Shown: positions 32,666 to 40,552 of the stretch, piece by piece
Position numbering within the stretch: position 1 is the stretch's first letter
How the letters are laid out: every line of letters starts with the position of its first letter
Assembly (NCBI GenBank): GCA_964529245.1
Contig: CAZGUS010000001.1
Coordinates: 1 to 64,000 of the forward strand
DNA: 64,000 bases
Source of the DNA: Fen-1039 sp964529245
GTDB lineage: Bacteria > Chloroflexota > Limnocylindria > Limnocylindrales > CSP1-4
Direction of reading: 5' to 3'
Made by a program: the position numbers and the translations under genes
Notes under the pieces: generated by a model
What the model was told of the DNA's origin: nothing
Database searches by the model: none
Seen by the model: the letters and a program-made list of their open reading frames with translations, nothing else

Positions 32666-33469
32666 ATGGGCAGGTTCAGGTTCCTATTCCGAGGCCTTAT
32701 AGCATTTGCCTTGCTGGCCCCGATTTCCATGATCGCCACAGCGCCTGTGTCCGCTGCTACGGCAGCCGCGACCACGACGTGCAGCAACGGCGTCGACAAC
32801 ACGCCCGGCCTCGGTCTGATCTGCGAGGTCACGATCGTCAACACCGTCACGGGCAGTGGCGGATCCGCAAAAGTGACGATCCACGAGTGTCACGGCGCGG
32901 CGGGCGCACCGACGGCCGCCTGCTCGACGAAGACGACCACCCTGACCACGCCGGTGACCTCAGTCAATCAATGCAATAACTCGATCGGTGGCGGCGGCGG
33001 CACGCTTCGCTGCAGCGTCACGGTCACGACCAACTTCTACGGTGGCATTGGTCCTGGTGCGACGGCTGCCACGGTGAACCAGTGCGTCGGTTCCGGCGGC
33101 GGGATCACCACCGGCTGCGATCCGATCCCGGCCAACACCACCGGAGCTGCGATCACGCAGTGCAACGGCTCTGCCAACGGCGGAACCCTCGTCCAGCTGA
33201 CCTGCACCGCGACCGGGGCGATGTCCTCGGCCCTCGTGGTCACGGTCACTCAGTGCAACGGCTCGGCCAACGGCGGCGGAGCGCTGGTCATCTGCTCGAC
33301 CAGCCTGGCGAACCGCGCGGTCACCGGCACGCCACCGCCCACCGGCACCGTCGGCCAGAGCTCGCCGAGCAACAACTCGACGCCGCTGCTGCCGCTGCTG
33401 GTCCTGCTGGCCTCGTGCGGGTTCGGTATTGCGCTCGTCACCGCGCGGCGCCGGAGCGCCTTCATCTAA
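32666..33469 (+). CDS. Secreted, membrane-anchored protein with cysteine-containing QCNGS repeats
   Basis: A 267-aa surface protein. Residues 1-31 are a clear Sec signal peptide (FRGLIAFALLAPISMIATAP, cleavage near VSA-A). The middle (about 95-225) contains four repeats opening with Q-C-(N/V)-(G/N)-S and a Gly run, closed by a second cysteine (QCNNSIGGGGGTLRC, QCVGSGGGITTGC, QCNGSANGGTLVQLTC, QCNGSANGGGALVIC), suggesting one disulfide per repeat. Residues about 240-262 are a C-terminal membrane helix followed by basic RRRSAF, the usual arrangement for cell-surface anchoring without an LPxTG box. GGGAGG ribosome site upstream. The fold and role are unknown; a spore- or stress-coat-like structural role is a guess. 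Confidence 0.75.
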   Translation: MGRFRFLFRGLIAFALLAPISMIATAPVSAATAAATTTCSNGVDNTPGLGLICEVTIVNTVTGSGGSAKVTIHECHGAAGAPTAACSTKTTTLTTPVTSVNQCNNSIGGGGGTLRCSVTVTTNFYGGIGPGATAATVNQCVGSGGGITTGCDPIPANTTGAAITQCNGSANGGTLVQLTCTATGAMSSALVVTVTQCNGSANGGGALVICSTSLANRAVTGTPPPTGTVGQSSPSNNSTPLLPLLVLLASCGFGIALVTARRRSAFI

Positions 33470-33513
33470 TAGCCAACCCTCAGTCGCCTCCTCGACTGCA
33501 ATGGGTCTGACCT

Positions 33514-33545
33514 GATCGACGGGCCGCTCTCCCGGCCCGTCGATC
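33514..33545 (+). terminator. Hairpin after the QCNGS-repeat gene
   Basis: A perfect 13-bp inverted repeat (GATCGACGGGCCG and its complement, loop of six) lies 45 bases after the stop. There is no T run, so termination efficiency is uncertain, but its position fits a terminator. Confidence 0.65.
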
Positions 33546-33604
33546 CATGTCCGGCCGGTGCCGCCGTCGACTCTTGCCCCGCAGGCCGGCGCCTCTCGAG
33601 CAGG

Positions 33605-33621
33605 GGGTTTTCATCCTCGCG
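33605..33621 (+). promoter_or_regulatory. Shared upstream motif, copy 3
   Basis: GGGTTTTCATCCTCGCG, identical to copy 2, about 108 nt before the GTG at 33730. It is followed after 14 bases by GGGTCCACTATCG, matching copy 2 at G-G-G-T-x-C-A-x-x-A-T-C-G. Confidence 0.6.
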
Positions 33622-33729
33622 GAGCGACAGTTGCCGGGTCCACTATCGGATCACGGCAACGGATCGAAGGCTCCGCCGGCTTGATAGCCGGCTGCAGGTC
33701 CATCGTCCATCGTCGGGAAGAAGACCACC

Positions 33730-34143
33730 GTGACAATTCAGGAACAGCGGAGCGTCACCACTGACGCCCCGACCCCCACCGAGTCCGGTGGCTTGAGCAA
33801 CCGGACCACGACCAGTAGCAAGACCGACTTTCGGCCCAACAACAACGAAACAACCCGCCGCATTGTCGTCCTCGTCTTCGGCCTGATCCAGATCGTCCTC
33901 GGCCTGCGCATCGTCCTGCTGCTGGTCGACGCTCGAACGGGCAATCTGCTCGTCTCGATCATCAACAACGTCGGCGGGCTCCTGGCCGCGCCGTTCCAGG
34001 GGATCCTGCGCATCAGCGCCGTTTCCTCCGGCGGCTCGGTTCTCGACGTCGCCGCAGTCGTCGCCCTCGTCGGCTGGACGATCATCGAGCTGGTCGTTCT
34101 CTGGAGCCTGGCCATCTTCCGGCACGAGCCCGCGCTCGCCTGA
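33730..34143 (+). CDS. YggT-like small membrane protein
   Basis: A 137-aa protein starting at GTG (GAAGAAG site upstream). Residues 1-42 are a hydrophilic Thr/Asn/Ser-rich tail. Two hydrophobic segments follow (IVVLVFGLIQIVLGLRIVLLLV at about 46-67 and VLDVAAVVALVGWTIIELVVLW at about 103-125). Between them PFQGILRI after a small loop resembles the YggT family layout (IxxxxxPFLxPxRxxxP). The call is tentative. It follows copy 3 of the shared motif and precedes a GlsB/YmgE-like gene in the same direction. Confidence 0.6.
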   Translation: MTIQEQRSVTTDAPTPTESGGLSNRTTTSSKTDFRPNNNETTRRIVVLVFGLIQIVLGLRIVLLLVDARTGNLLVSIINNVGGLLAAPFQGILRISAVSSGGSVLDVAAVVALVGWTIIELVVLWSLAIFRHEPALA

Positions 34144-34215
34144 TCCAAACGTCACCTGCGCGGCCCTCGCCCGGGGCGTCCGGCCCGCGCTCCTCATGAA
34201 AGAAGAAGAACCCAA

Positions 34216-34503
34216 ATGCTAGACATCCCCAACATGACACTTCTTACCTGGGTCGTCGTCGGCGCGATCGCCGGCTTCCTCGCCAGCGTCATCACCGGGT
34301 CCCGCGAGGGCCTGATCATGATGGTCGTGCTCGGAATCGTAGGCGCGGTCGTCGGCGGCTGGCTCGCCATCGACGTCTTCCACATCTCCGGCGTGACCGG
34401 AGTCAACGCCGAGAGCATCGTCATCGCGGTCATCGGTGCGCTCATCGTCGTCTTCGTCGTCGGGAGCCTCGGCACCCGGCGCGGCGGGTACGGCTGGCGC
34501 TGA
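34216..34503 (+). CDS. GlsB/YeaQ/YmgE family small membrane protein
   Basis: A 95-aa protein with three hydrophobic helices and the glycine zipper typical of the transglycosylase-associated (Transgly_assoc) family: WVVVGAIAGFLASVITGSREG, MVVLGIVGAVVGGWLAI and IVIAVIGALIVVFVVG. Members are general-stress-induced in many bacteria. A AGAAGAAG ribosome site lies before the ATG. It sits in the same-direction run 32065-34503. Confidence 0.88.
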   Translation: MLDIPNMTLLTWVVVGAIAGFLASVITGSREGLIMMVVLGIVGAVVGGWLAIDVFHISGVTGVNAESIVIAVIGALIVVFVVGSLGTRRGGYGWR

Positions 34504-34547
34504 CGCGAGCACGCTCTTAGGGCGTGCCCCTGGTTCTGATAGCACCA

Positions 34548-34584
34548 AGCAGGATCGGTCCCCGGACGAGGGGCCGATCCTGCT
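34548..34584 (+). terminator. Stem-loop between GlsB-like gene and glycosyltransferase
   Basis: A 15-bp stem with one bulged T (AGCAGGATCGG then CCCC, paired with GGGGCCGATCCTGCT, loop GGACGA) followed by CTTCCC. It ends 28 bases before the glycosyltransferase ATG, so it could terminate the upstream run or act as an attenuator for the glycosyltransferase. Confidence 0.7.
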
Positions 34585-34612
34585 CTTCCCTACCAGCCTG
34601 ATGGAGCCGGCC

Positions 34613-35797
34613 ATGGCACCCCGCTTCGCGTTCCTGTCGACTTACCCGCCGCGCCGCTGCGGCATCGCGACGTTCACCCGGGATCTGGCCGGTGCCGTGG
34701 GCAACTGCGAGATCGTGGCCATCCACTCCCCGGAAGACCGGATCCTCTACCCGCTCGAAGTGACCGATCTCGTCCAGAGGGATGGCCGGGCGGACTACTC
34801 ACGCGCGGCAGACCAGATGTCCGAATCGGGCGTCGCGGCCGTCTCCATTCAGCACGAGTACGGCATCTTCGGCGGCCGGGACGGCGACTTCGTCCTCGAC
34901 TTCCTGGATCGCGTTCGAGTGCCGGCCGTGGCGACCCTGCACACGGTGCTTCGGCAGCCGAGCGCCGCGCAGCGCGCCGTGATGGCGCGGCTCCTCGATC
35001 GGACGGCCGCAGTCGTTGTCATGTCGCAGGCCGCGGCAAGGCTCCTGCGGCGCGAGTACGGCGCCGACGGCTCGCGGATACGGGTGATCCCGCACGGCGT
35101 CCCCGACTTGCCGCTGGTCGAGTCCGATCAGCGCAAGCCCGACTTTGGCCTCGAAGGCCGCTCAGTGATCCTGAGCTTCGGGCTCCTTGGGCCGGGCAAG
35201 GGATACGAGCACGTGATCGAGGCCATGTCCCGCGTTCGGAAGGACTGTCCGGATGCGCTCTACGTCGTGCTGGGGGCGACGCATCCGAACCTCATCCGCA
35301 GCGAGGGCGAAGCCTATCGAGATCGGCTGCGCAGGGCGGTCGACGACCTTGGCCTGCGTGACCACGTCCGCTTCGTCGACAGGTTCGTCGGCCAGGAAGA
35401 GCTCGGCCGCTGGCTGCAGGCCGCCGATGCCTTCGTCACGCCGTATCCCAACCTCGATCAGATCGTCTCGGGCACGCTTTCCTATGCGTTGGCCGCGGGC
35501 AGGCCGGTCGTCTCGACGCCCTTCGCGTATGCGTCCGAGGTGCTGTCGGATGGTCGCGGCGTCATCGTCGCGCCGGACTCTCCGGAGGCCCTGGCAGATG
35601 GACTGAGCGGTCTTCTCGAAGACGCGGACGGCCGAGCGGCGATGGGTCGAAGGGCCTATGCCTTCAGCCGCGAGAGGATCTGGCCGCGCGTGGGCGCCGC
35701 ATATCGTGAGCTGTTGGGCCAGGTCTCGGGCGGCGTCCAGGTCGAGCTCAGCCCCGAGGTCCCGTACGGAGCCCCGGCGCTCGTTGCCCATGGCTGA
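34613..35797 (+). CDS. Glycosyltransferase family 4 protein
   Basis: A 394-aa GT-B glycosyltransferase. The N-terminal Rossmann domain opens FAFLSTYPPRRCGIATFTRDLA, the hallmark of GT4 enzymes acting on mannose- or glucose-containing acceptors, and has VSIQHEYGIFGG near residue 80. The C-terminal donor-binding domain has SFGLLGPGKGYEHVIEAM near 190, the E-x7-E-like region PYPNLDQIVSGTLSYALAAGRPVVSTPFAYASEVL near 285-320. The donor is a nucleotide sugar; the acceptor is unknown. ATG 34613 has GGAG eight bases upstream; an ATG at 34601 is in frame. Convergent with the VIT-type gene that follows. Confidence 0.9.
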   Translation: MAPRFAFLSTYPPRRCGIATFTRDLAGAVGNCEIVAIHSPEDRILYPLEVTDLVQRDGRADYSRAADQMSESGVAAVSIQHEYGIFGGRDGDFVLDFLDRVRVPAVATLHTVLRQPSAAQRAVMARLLDRTAAVVVMSQAAARLLRREYGADGSRIRVIPHGVPDLPLVESDQRKPDFGLEGRSVILSFGLLGPGKGYEHVIEAMSRVRKDCPDALYVVLGATHPNLIRSEGEAYRDRLRRAVDDLGLRDHVRFVDRFVGQEELGRWLQAADAFVTPYPNLDQIVSGTLSYALAAGRPVVSTPFAYASEVLSDGRGVIVAPDSPEALADGLSGLLEDADGRAAMGRRAYAFSRERIWPRVGAAYRELLGQVSGGVQVELSPEVPYGAPALVAHG

Positions 35798-35826
35798 TCT
35801 CGCGGACTGAGCCGCCACGCTCCAGT

Positions 35827-36567
35827 TCAGCGGACGGCGGTACCGAGCAGCGCGCCGACGCCGTATGTCACCGCGGCCGCGAGAAGGCCGAGCGCCGCCT
35901 GTCTCAGACCGGACCGAATCGGTTGGCGATGGGTCAGGCGGCTGACGCCGAGCCCCACCAGGAACAACGCGGCCAGTGTGGCGGCGACACTCAGCGCGAT
36001 GGCTGTCGTCCCGGCGAAGAAGGCGAACGGCAGCAGCGGCACCGAGGCGCCGGCCGCGAATGACAGCAGCGAGCCCGCCGCGGCCGCGACCGGGCGGCCC
36101 ATCGTCTTCGCCGAAAGACCGATCTCTTCACGCACGAAGGTATCGAGAGCGCGTTTGGGGTTGGCGAGCAGGCGATCGACGACGAATCCAGCGTCGGCTG
36201 CCGAAAGGCCCCGCGACCTGTAGATCTCGACCAGGATGGCCCGCTCCTGGGCAGGCGTGTGCCGGAGCTGCTGCCGCTCGAGCAGGACCTGGTAATCGAG
36301 CAGCTCGTGCTGGGAACGGACCGAGACGTATTCGCCCACGGCCATGCTGAAGCTGCCGGCCACGAGACCGGCGATGCCGGCCAGGACCACCGCGTGAGGA
36401 TCCACGAACGAGGCGCCGGCGACGCCCATGATCAGGCAGGCATTGGCCACCAGGCCGTCCGTGGCGCCGAAGACGGTCGGGCGCAGGACGCTCGACCCGC
36501 GCGTTTCGTGGGGGTTTGCCGGGGCCGCCAGGAACGCTCGCAGGCCGGACCCTATTGCACTCACCAT
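35827..36567 (-). CDS. VIT1/CCC1 family iron or manganese transporter
   Basis: A 246-aa membrane protein. The N-terminal helix carries the family signature VLRPTVFGATDGLVANACLIMG at residues about 25-45, then AGLVAGSFSMAVGEYVSVRSQHELL (the MAxGEYxSVxxQ motif) near 75-100 and a cytosolic Glu-rich metal-binding segment (LVEIYRSRGLSAADAGFVVDRLL) followed by three further helices. VIT1/CCC1 proteins move Fe2+ or Mn2+ out of the cytosol. There is no ferritin-like N-terminal domain here. The start is uncertain: ATG 36567 has no strong ribosome site, but it follows 37 bases after the small gene at 36605 and may be co-transcribed with it. Confidence 0.9.
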   Translation of the reverse strand: MVSAIGSGLRAFLAAPANPHETRGSSVLRPTVFGATDGLVANACLIMGVAGASFVDPHAVVLAGIAGLVAGSFSMAVGEYVSVRSQHELLDYQVLLERQQLRHTPAQERAILVEIYRSRGLSAADAGFVVDRLLANPKRALDTFVREEIGLSAKTMGRPVAAAAGSLLSFAAGASVPLLPFAFFAGTTAIALSVAATLAALFLVGLGVSRLTHRQPIRSGLRQAALGLLAAAVTYGVGALLGTAVR

Positions 36568-36604
36568 CGCGCGCCCGGCGCCGGCTGTCCCGCCATCCGA
36601 CCGG

Positions 36605-36769
36605 CTAGACGATGAACGACAGGAAGCCGAAGAACAGGCCCAGATTCGTCCAATCGATCTTGCCGAACGAGAACAGTCCTGCGGTCTCGAGCACGGCGAT
36701 GGCGAAGCAGATGCACGCCACGAGGACAAGCAGCGACCTGTTGCTCTTGAACATTCCGGACCGGGCCAT
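36605..36769 (-). CDS. Small single-helix membrane protein (54 aa)
   Basis: A 54-aa protein, MARSGMFKSNRSLLVLVACICFAI and onward, with one or two hydrophobic segments (about residues 13-31 and 40-54). A GAGGAG ribosome site stands eight bases before the ATG, which supports translation although the frame stays open further upstream. It precedes the VIT-type gene on the same strand. Function unknown; its size resembles small stress-related membrane peptides. Confidence 0.6.
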   Translation of the reverse strand: MARSGMFKSNRSLLVLVACICFAIAVLETAGLFSFGKIDWTNLGLFFGFLSFIV

Positions 36770-36997
36770 GGTGAGTCTCCTCGGTGGAGCCAGGCCCGCT
36801 CGGACGAAGATGGGCGGAGTCGGACTGGGCTCGCCTCCAGTCTGGCCCCGACAAGCGGCCGGGCGTGAGGAGGGAAACCCTCGGGCCCGCCCGATTCCGG
36901 GCAATAACCAAGCGGCGATCGCGCCGACGATCAGCCCCTCGGCGGCCGCTCCCATGACGACCGTGGTCGGTCATCGGACGAGACTCGGCGCACGCCG

Positions 36998-39082
36998 TCA
37001 TGTCCCATGTTCGGCCTGCAGCTGCTCCCGCCACGCCGTCAACTGGCGATACACGGCGGGCGCGCCCACGAGCGGATCCTCGAACAGCTTCAAGGTCGAG
37101 GGGCAAATGATGAACGGCTCGCCCTGCCAGCCGCCCAGGCCGCCGTGCGAGCCGATCAGCTCCTCGAAGGCGGTGACCTCGCCGGACCGGCCGTCGACCG
37201 CGCCGAGAAGTATCAGGTCGCCGACGTTCTCGAGCCCTTGCAGTCGCAGCAGGTCCGCCGCTGCCCCGGGGCCGAAGTCGGCGAGCGGGCCGGTCTCGCC
37301 GGACGGATGCTCGGTCAGATCCAGCCGGCCTCGCGGCCCCATGACAATCACATGGCCGTCGGACGACCTCACCAGGAGCGCCCCAATGCCGGAGTGACGG
37401 GCCAGCGTCTCGATCAAGCCCGGACATAGCGCTTCGATCGCCTCGGCCGTCATGCGGCCGGGCTGACTGGTGAAGTAGACGTGGGCCAGGCTGCCCGACG
37501 AGCACACGACGACGTCCGCGCTCGCCGACTCGGCCCCAACTCCGGGCCGGCCGAGGGCCCTGCGCAGTCGACCTGCGAGAAGTGGCCCGATCCTCGAGCC
37601 CCGGCCGAATTCGGCCGCGATGCGCCGGCCGATGCCGGCCGACTCGACCGCGTCGGTCGTGCCGACGATGGTCATGCCGCCGGGCAGCAGGCGGCCGATG
37701 ACGTCTTCGATCGATTCCCCGTGCCGCTGCCGGAAGGTCGAGCCCAGCGACTGGCCGTGGTCGGATAGAACCACCAGCCGGTAGGGCCGCCTGGCGTAGC
37801 GAGAGGCCTTGATCAGCGATCCGATGCCCCGATCGATGCCCTGCAGCGCGTCGATCGACTCGGCGCGCTCGGCCCCGCAGTGGTGGGCAATGGCGTCGTA
37901 GCCCGTGAAGTCGACGTAGATCGTCGGCGACGAGCAGTGCATCTCCTCTATCACGAGCGCGGTAGAGACGGTCCTCAGCGCCGTGTTGGTCACGGCTCGC
38001 TCGACGGCGAATTGCAGGTCGCGGTGCATGCGAGGCTCGACCGACCGGGCTCTCTGGCGCTCCGCCTGATACAGCTCCTTGGCCATCTCGCCGACCATCA
38101 GCACGGCCAGGCGGATGTAGTCGACCGTGGTGACGAAGATGCCGCGCAGGCGCCGTTCGTCGTCGGTCGATGCGTTCTGGGCGATGGTCGCCATGGTCAA
38201 GTAGCTGCGCGGCGCGTCGCCGGTCACGAGGTTGCCGATGCTGGCGCCGTCGTTTGCCAGAAGGCCCCTTCCGTCGCTGATGCGGCGCACGATCTCGGCG
38301 GCGTCGTCGGGGTGGTTGGCCACCATCAGCCGATTGCCGGCCTTCTCGTACCAGCGAAAGCCGGGTATGCCGTCGTTGTTCCCATGCAGGATTCCGGCCT
38401 GGCTGGCGGGCGTCGTGGGCGGGAGCAAGGCCACCCACGGATGGAGCGTCGCTTCGCCGTCTCGCAACAGCCGGTGGAGCGCCGGCACACGCCCGGCCCG
38501 GACGGCCTGCTCGAGGGCCGGCAGGCTCAGCCCGTCGATCTGGACGACGAGCAGCCCCGGCGTCGCCTCGGTCGCGCGTCCGAAGTCGCGAGCGACCAGC
38601 CGCCGAACCAGCACGCTGTAGTAGGAGTCGTCGTCGCTGACGGAAACGATCTCCGCGAACAGGCTGTTGAGCGTGGTCAGCAGCACGGCCGCCCAGACGG
38701 CGGTCGTCATGCCGTCGACCCGTACGCCCGGCAGCACGTGCCCGATGAGGATGATCGCCGCGAACTGGACGGCCAGGCCCACGATCTGGGCGACGAATAT
38801 CGGCCAGGCCACGAGCAGCCAGTGGAGGAAGACGTCCGAGATGCTGTCGAGGACTGCCAGCAGCAGCCCGGCCAGCAACAAGGGGCCGGGGCCGTCGATG
38901 CTAAGCCCCGGAAGCACGGCATCCGTTGTCGCCAGCACGAGACACGCGCCCAGGAACGAGAGGATCGCCCGGCGCGCGATCGCCAGCCGGGTTGGCCGCC
39001 ACTCCCACATCAGGCGCGCCTGGAGCCGGTAGAAGGCGAGCGCGCGCCGGGCCAGGGTCGTGGGCTCAGCGGCGCCTTTCAT
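36998..39082 (-). CDS. Holin-like membrane domain fused to an alkaline-phosphatase-superfamily phosphodiesterase
   Basis: A 694-aa protein. Residues about 35-165 contain four membrane helices of the phage-holin-4/DUF360 type (LSFLGACLVLATTDAVLPGL, LLLAGLLLAVLDSISDVFLHW, IVGLAVQFAAIILIGHVLPG, VWAAVLLTTLNSLFA). Residues about 190-680 are a nucleotide pyrophosphatase/phosphodiesterase-like catalytic domain: metal Asp in LVVQIDGLSLPAL, nucleophile Thr/Ser in LLPPTTPASQAG, DFTGYDAIAHHCG with Asp and His ligands and VVLSDHGQSLG with the last Asp-His pair. All metal ligands needed for activity are seen. The catalytic part probably faces the cell exterior or the cytosolic membrane side. The ATG overlaps the upstream hydrolase stop (ATGA). 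Confidence 0.85.
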   Translation of the reverse strand: MKGAAEPTTLARRALAFYRLQARLMWEWRPTRLAIARRAILSFLGACLVLATTDAVLPGLSIDGPGPLLLAGLLLAVLDSISDVFLHWLLVAWPIFVAQIVGLAVQFAAIILIGHVLPGVRVDGMTTAVWAAVLLTTLNSLFAEIVSVSDDDSYYSVLVRRLVARDFGRATEATPGLLVVQIDGLSLPALEQAVRAGRVPALHRLLRDGEATLHPWVALLPPTTPASQAGILHGNNDGIPGFRWYEKAGNRLMVANHPDDAAEIVRRISDGRGLLANDGASIGNLVTGDAPRSYLTMATIAQNASTDDERRLRGIFVTTVDYIRLAVLMVGEMAKELYQAERQRARSVEPRMHRDLQFAVERAVTNTALRTVSTALVIEEMHCSSPTIYVDFTGYDAIAHHCGAERAESIDALQGIDRGIGSLIKASRYARRPYRLVVLSDHGQSLGSTFRQRHGESIEDVIGRLLPGGMTIVGTTDAVESAGIGRRIAAEFGRGSRIGPLLAGRLRRALGRPGVGAESASADVVVCSSGSLAHVYFTSQPGRMTAEAIEALCPGLIETLARHSGIGALLVRSSDGHVIVMGPRGRLDLTEHPSGETGPLADFGPGAAADLLRLQGLENVGDLILLGAVDGRSGEVTAFEELIGSHGGLGGWQGEPFIICPSTLKLFEDPLVGAPAVYRQLTAWREQLQAEHGT

Positions 39083-39843
39083 CGTTCCGACCGGCTCATG
39101 GCCATCGATTGCCCCGGCTGCAGAACGCGCACCTCGATCTCGGCCGTGCGAGCCGCGACGGCTTCGCGGAAAGCCTCGCCCGGCCCTTCGAACTGGCGGC
39201 CGGCGAAGCGCCGCAGGCCGATCGGATAGAGCGTGCCCCAGTGGATCGGCGTGGCGATGGCGGGGCGGATTCGCACGGCCGCCTCGGCCGCCCGCCGCGG
39301 GTCGAGATGGCCCTGCCCCAGCGTGGGCCCCCAGCCGCCGACCGGCAGCAGCGCGACGTCGACGCGCCCGGCCAGATCCCGCATCCCCGGAAAGAGCCCC
39401 GTGTCGCCGGCGAAGTAGACGCGCGTCGAGCCCCGGATCAGGAGGCCCAGGGCGCTCTCGGCCACGGTGAACGGCGAGCGGCGGCGGTCGTGTTCCGCGT
39501 GGACCGCCTCCAGCACGAGTTCGCCGATCCTCACCGTGCCACCAGCGCGCATCTCGTGGACTTCGCCGCGAGCCGCCTTCGCGACCACGCGCCCGAGGCC
39601 GGCCGGCACGATCATCTCCGGCTCGCCCGGCAAAGCCCGCAGGGAGTCCAGGTCGAGGTGGTCCAGGTGGCCGTGGCTGATGAATACCGCGGCAAGATCG
39701 CCCAGCGTCTCTGGGGGCACTGCCGGAACCTGCCGCCTTATGGCAAGCGCGAGGTGGCCGAGCAGCGGATCGGTCAGCACCCGCACGCCGTCGATGTCGA
39801 CGAGGACGGTCGAATGGCCGAGAAACGTCAGCCGATCGCCCAC
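39079..39843 (-). CDS. Metallo-beta-lactamase-fold hydrolase (UlaG-like)
   Basis: A 254-aa hydrolase. The opening LTFLGHSTVLVDIDGVRVLTDP and the metal motif FISHGHLDHLDLDSL (HxHxDH) near residue 75 identify the UlaG/RomA-like branch. Further ligands are VEAVHAEH-type His near 130, the bridging Asp in RVYFAGDTGLFPGM near 160 and the C-terminal His in ATPIHWGTLYP near 205. UlaG relatives act on lactones and N-acylphosphatidylethanolamine-like lipids. The GTG at 39843 is chosen because GGAGG ends seven bases upstream. The stop overlaps the start of the holin-like phosphodiesterase gene, so both may act on related phosphodiester or lipid substrates (inference). Confidence 0.9.
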   Translation of the reverse strand: MGDRLTFLGHSTVLVDIDGVRVLTDPLLGHLALAIRRQVPAVPPETLGDLAAVFISHGHLDHLDLDSLRALPGEPEMIVPAGLGRVVAKAARGEVHEMRAGGTVRIGELVLEAVHAEHDRRRSPFTVAESALGLLIRGSTRVYFAGDTGLFPGMRDLAGRVDVALLPVGGWGPTLGQGHLDPRRAAEAAVRIRPAIATPIHWGTLYPIGLRRFAGRQFEGPGEAFREAVAARTAEIEVRVLQPGQSMAMSRSER

Positions 39844-39965
39844 CACGTAACCTCCGACACCGTGCGGCCGCGCGCCGTGTCGACCATTGTGACCGGCCAC
39901 GTGCCGCAGCCCGCGGCGATCGTCATCGCCGCTCGCATCGCGGGCCGAACCCCTTGCCGGTTCCC

Positions 39966-40442
39966 CTACGGCGCCGGCGTGACCACGACGAAGAGGAGCT
40001 TCGCGGCCGCGGCCTGGAGATCCTCCGGGGTGGGCAGCTCACCCTTCGGCGCCCTCGGAAGTCCGGCCCGCTTCGCCGCGCCGCGGTGGGTGGCGAAGTA
40101 CTCCGCGGCGATGCGCTGGCCGCGGCCGGTCGTGCCCGGCACGGCGACGGCCGAGCCGTGGATCGGCCGGCCTTTGCGCACCAGCTCCATCGGCCAGGGC
40201 TGCGTGAAGTTGCGCCACCAGCTCTTGGTTTCGGGCCGGCCGACGCGGATCAGGTATCCGCCCTCGAACGGCTCGCAGTTGACGGGCAGCTGGCGCGGCA
40301 GCCCCGAAACGCGGCCCTTGTAGCGGACCAGGACGACGCGGCCGGAAAGGGCGCCGAACGGCGAGGCCAGCCAGCGCGCCATGAACCGGTTGAACCGCGA
40401 CTGGGTCGGGAGAGTGCCCCCGCCCGAAGTGTTCGTCTCCAT
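39966..40442 (-). CDS. Deazaflavin (F420)-dependent nitroreductase family protein
   Basis: A 158-aa split-barrel protein. Typical DDN/nitroreductase-family features are FNRFMARWLASP at the start, VVLVRYKGRVSGLPRQLPVN near residue 37-56 (the R-x-x-G-x-x-R/x-x-x-P cofactor-binding strand pair), ETKSWWRNF near 72 and a C-terminal catalytic-domain end. Members use F420 or bind fatty acids and haem. No F420 synthesis gene is visible here. The ATG is six bases after a TAAGAT box and has no ribosome site. Confidence 0.8.
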   Translation of the reverse strand: METNTSGGGTLPTQSRFNRFMARWLASPFGALSGRVVLVRYKGRVSGLPRQLPVNCEPFEGGYLIRVGRPETKSWWRNFTQPWPMELVRKGRPIHGSAVAVPGTTGRGQRIAAEYFATHRGAAKRAGLPRAPKGELPTPEDLQAAAAKLLFVVVTPAP

Positions 40443-40448
40443 CGGGCA

Positions 40449-40454
40449 ATCTTA
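40449..40454 (-). promoter_or_regulatory. -10 box (TAAGAT) of a probable leaderless promoter
   Basis: On the minus strand TAAGAT lies six bases before the ATG at 40442 with no ribosome site in between. Confidence 0.55.
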
Positions 40455-40552
40455 GGCGCGGCGAGGCCGCTCGAATCGGAGGCGCGGGCACCCCTCCCTG
40501 CCCTAAAGTGTTGGGGCCGCGACGTCTCGTGAGCGGCCAGCAGGAGGACGCG

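Noticed and set aside
36998..39082. Prophage or lysis cassette based on the holin-like helices
   Set aside because: No endolysin, capsid, terminase or integrase is near; the helices are fused to a phosphodiesterase, and such domains occur in ordinary chromosomal proteins.
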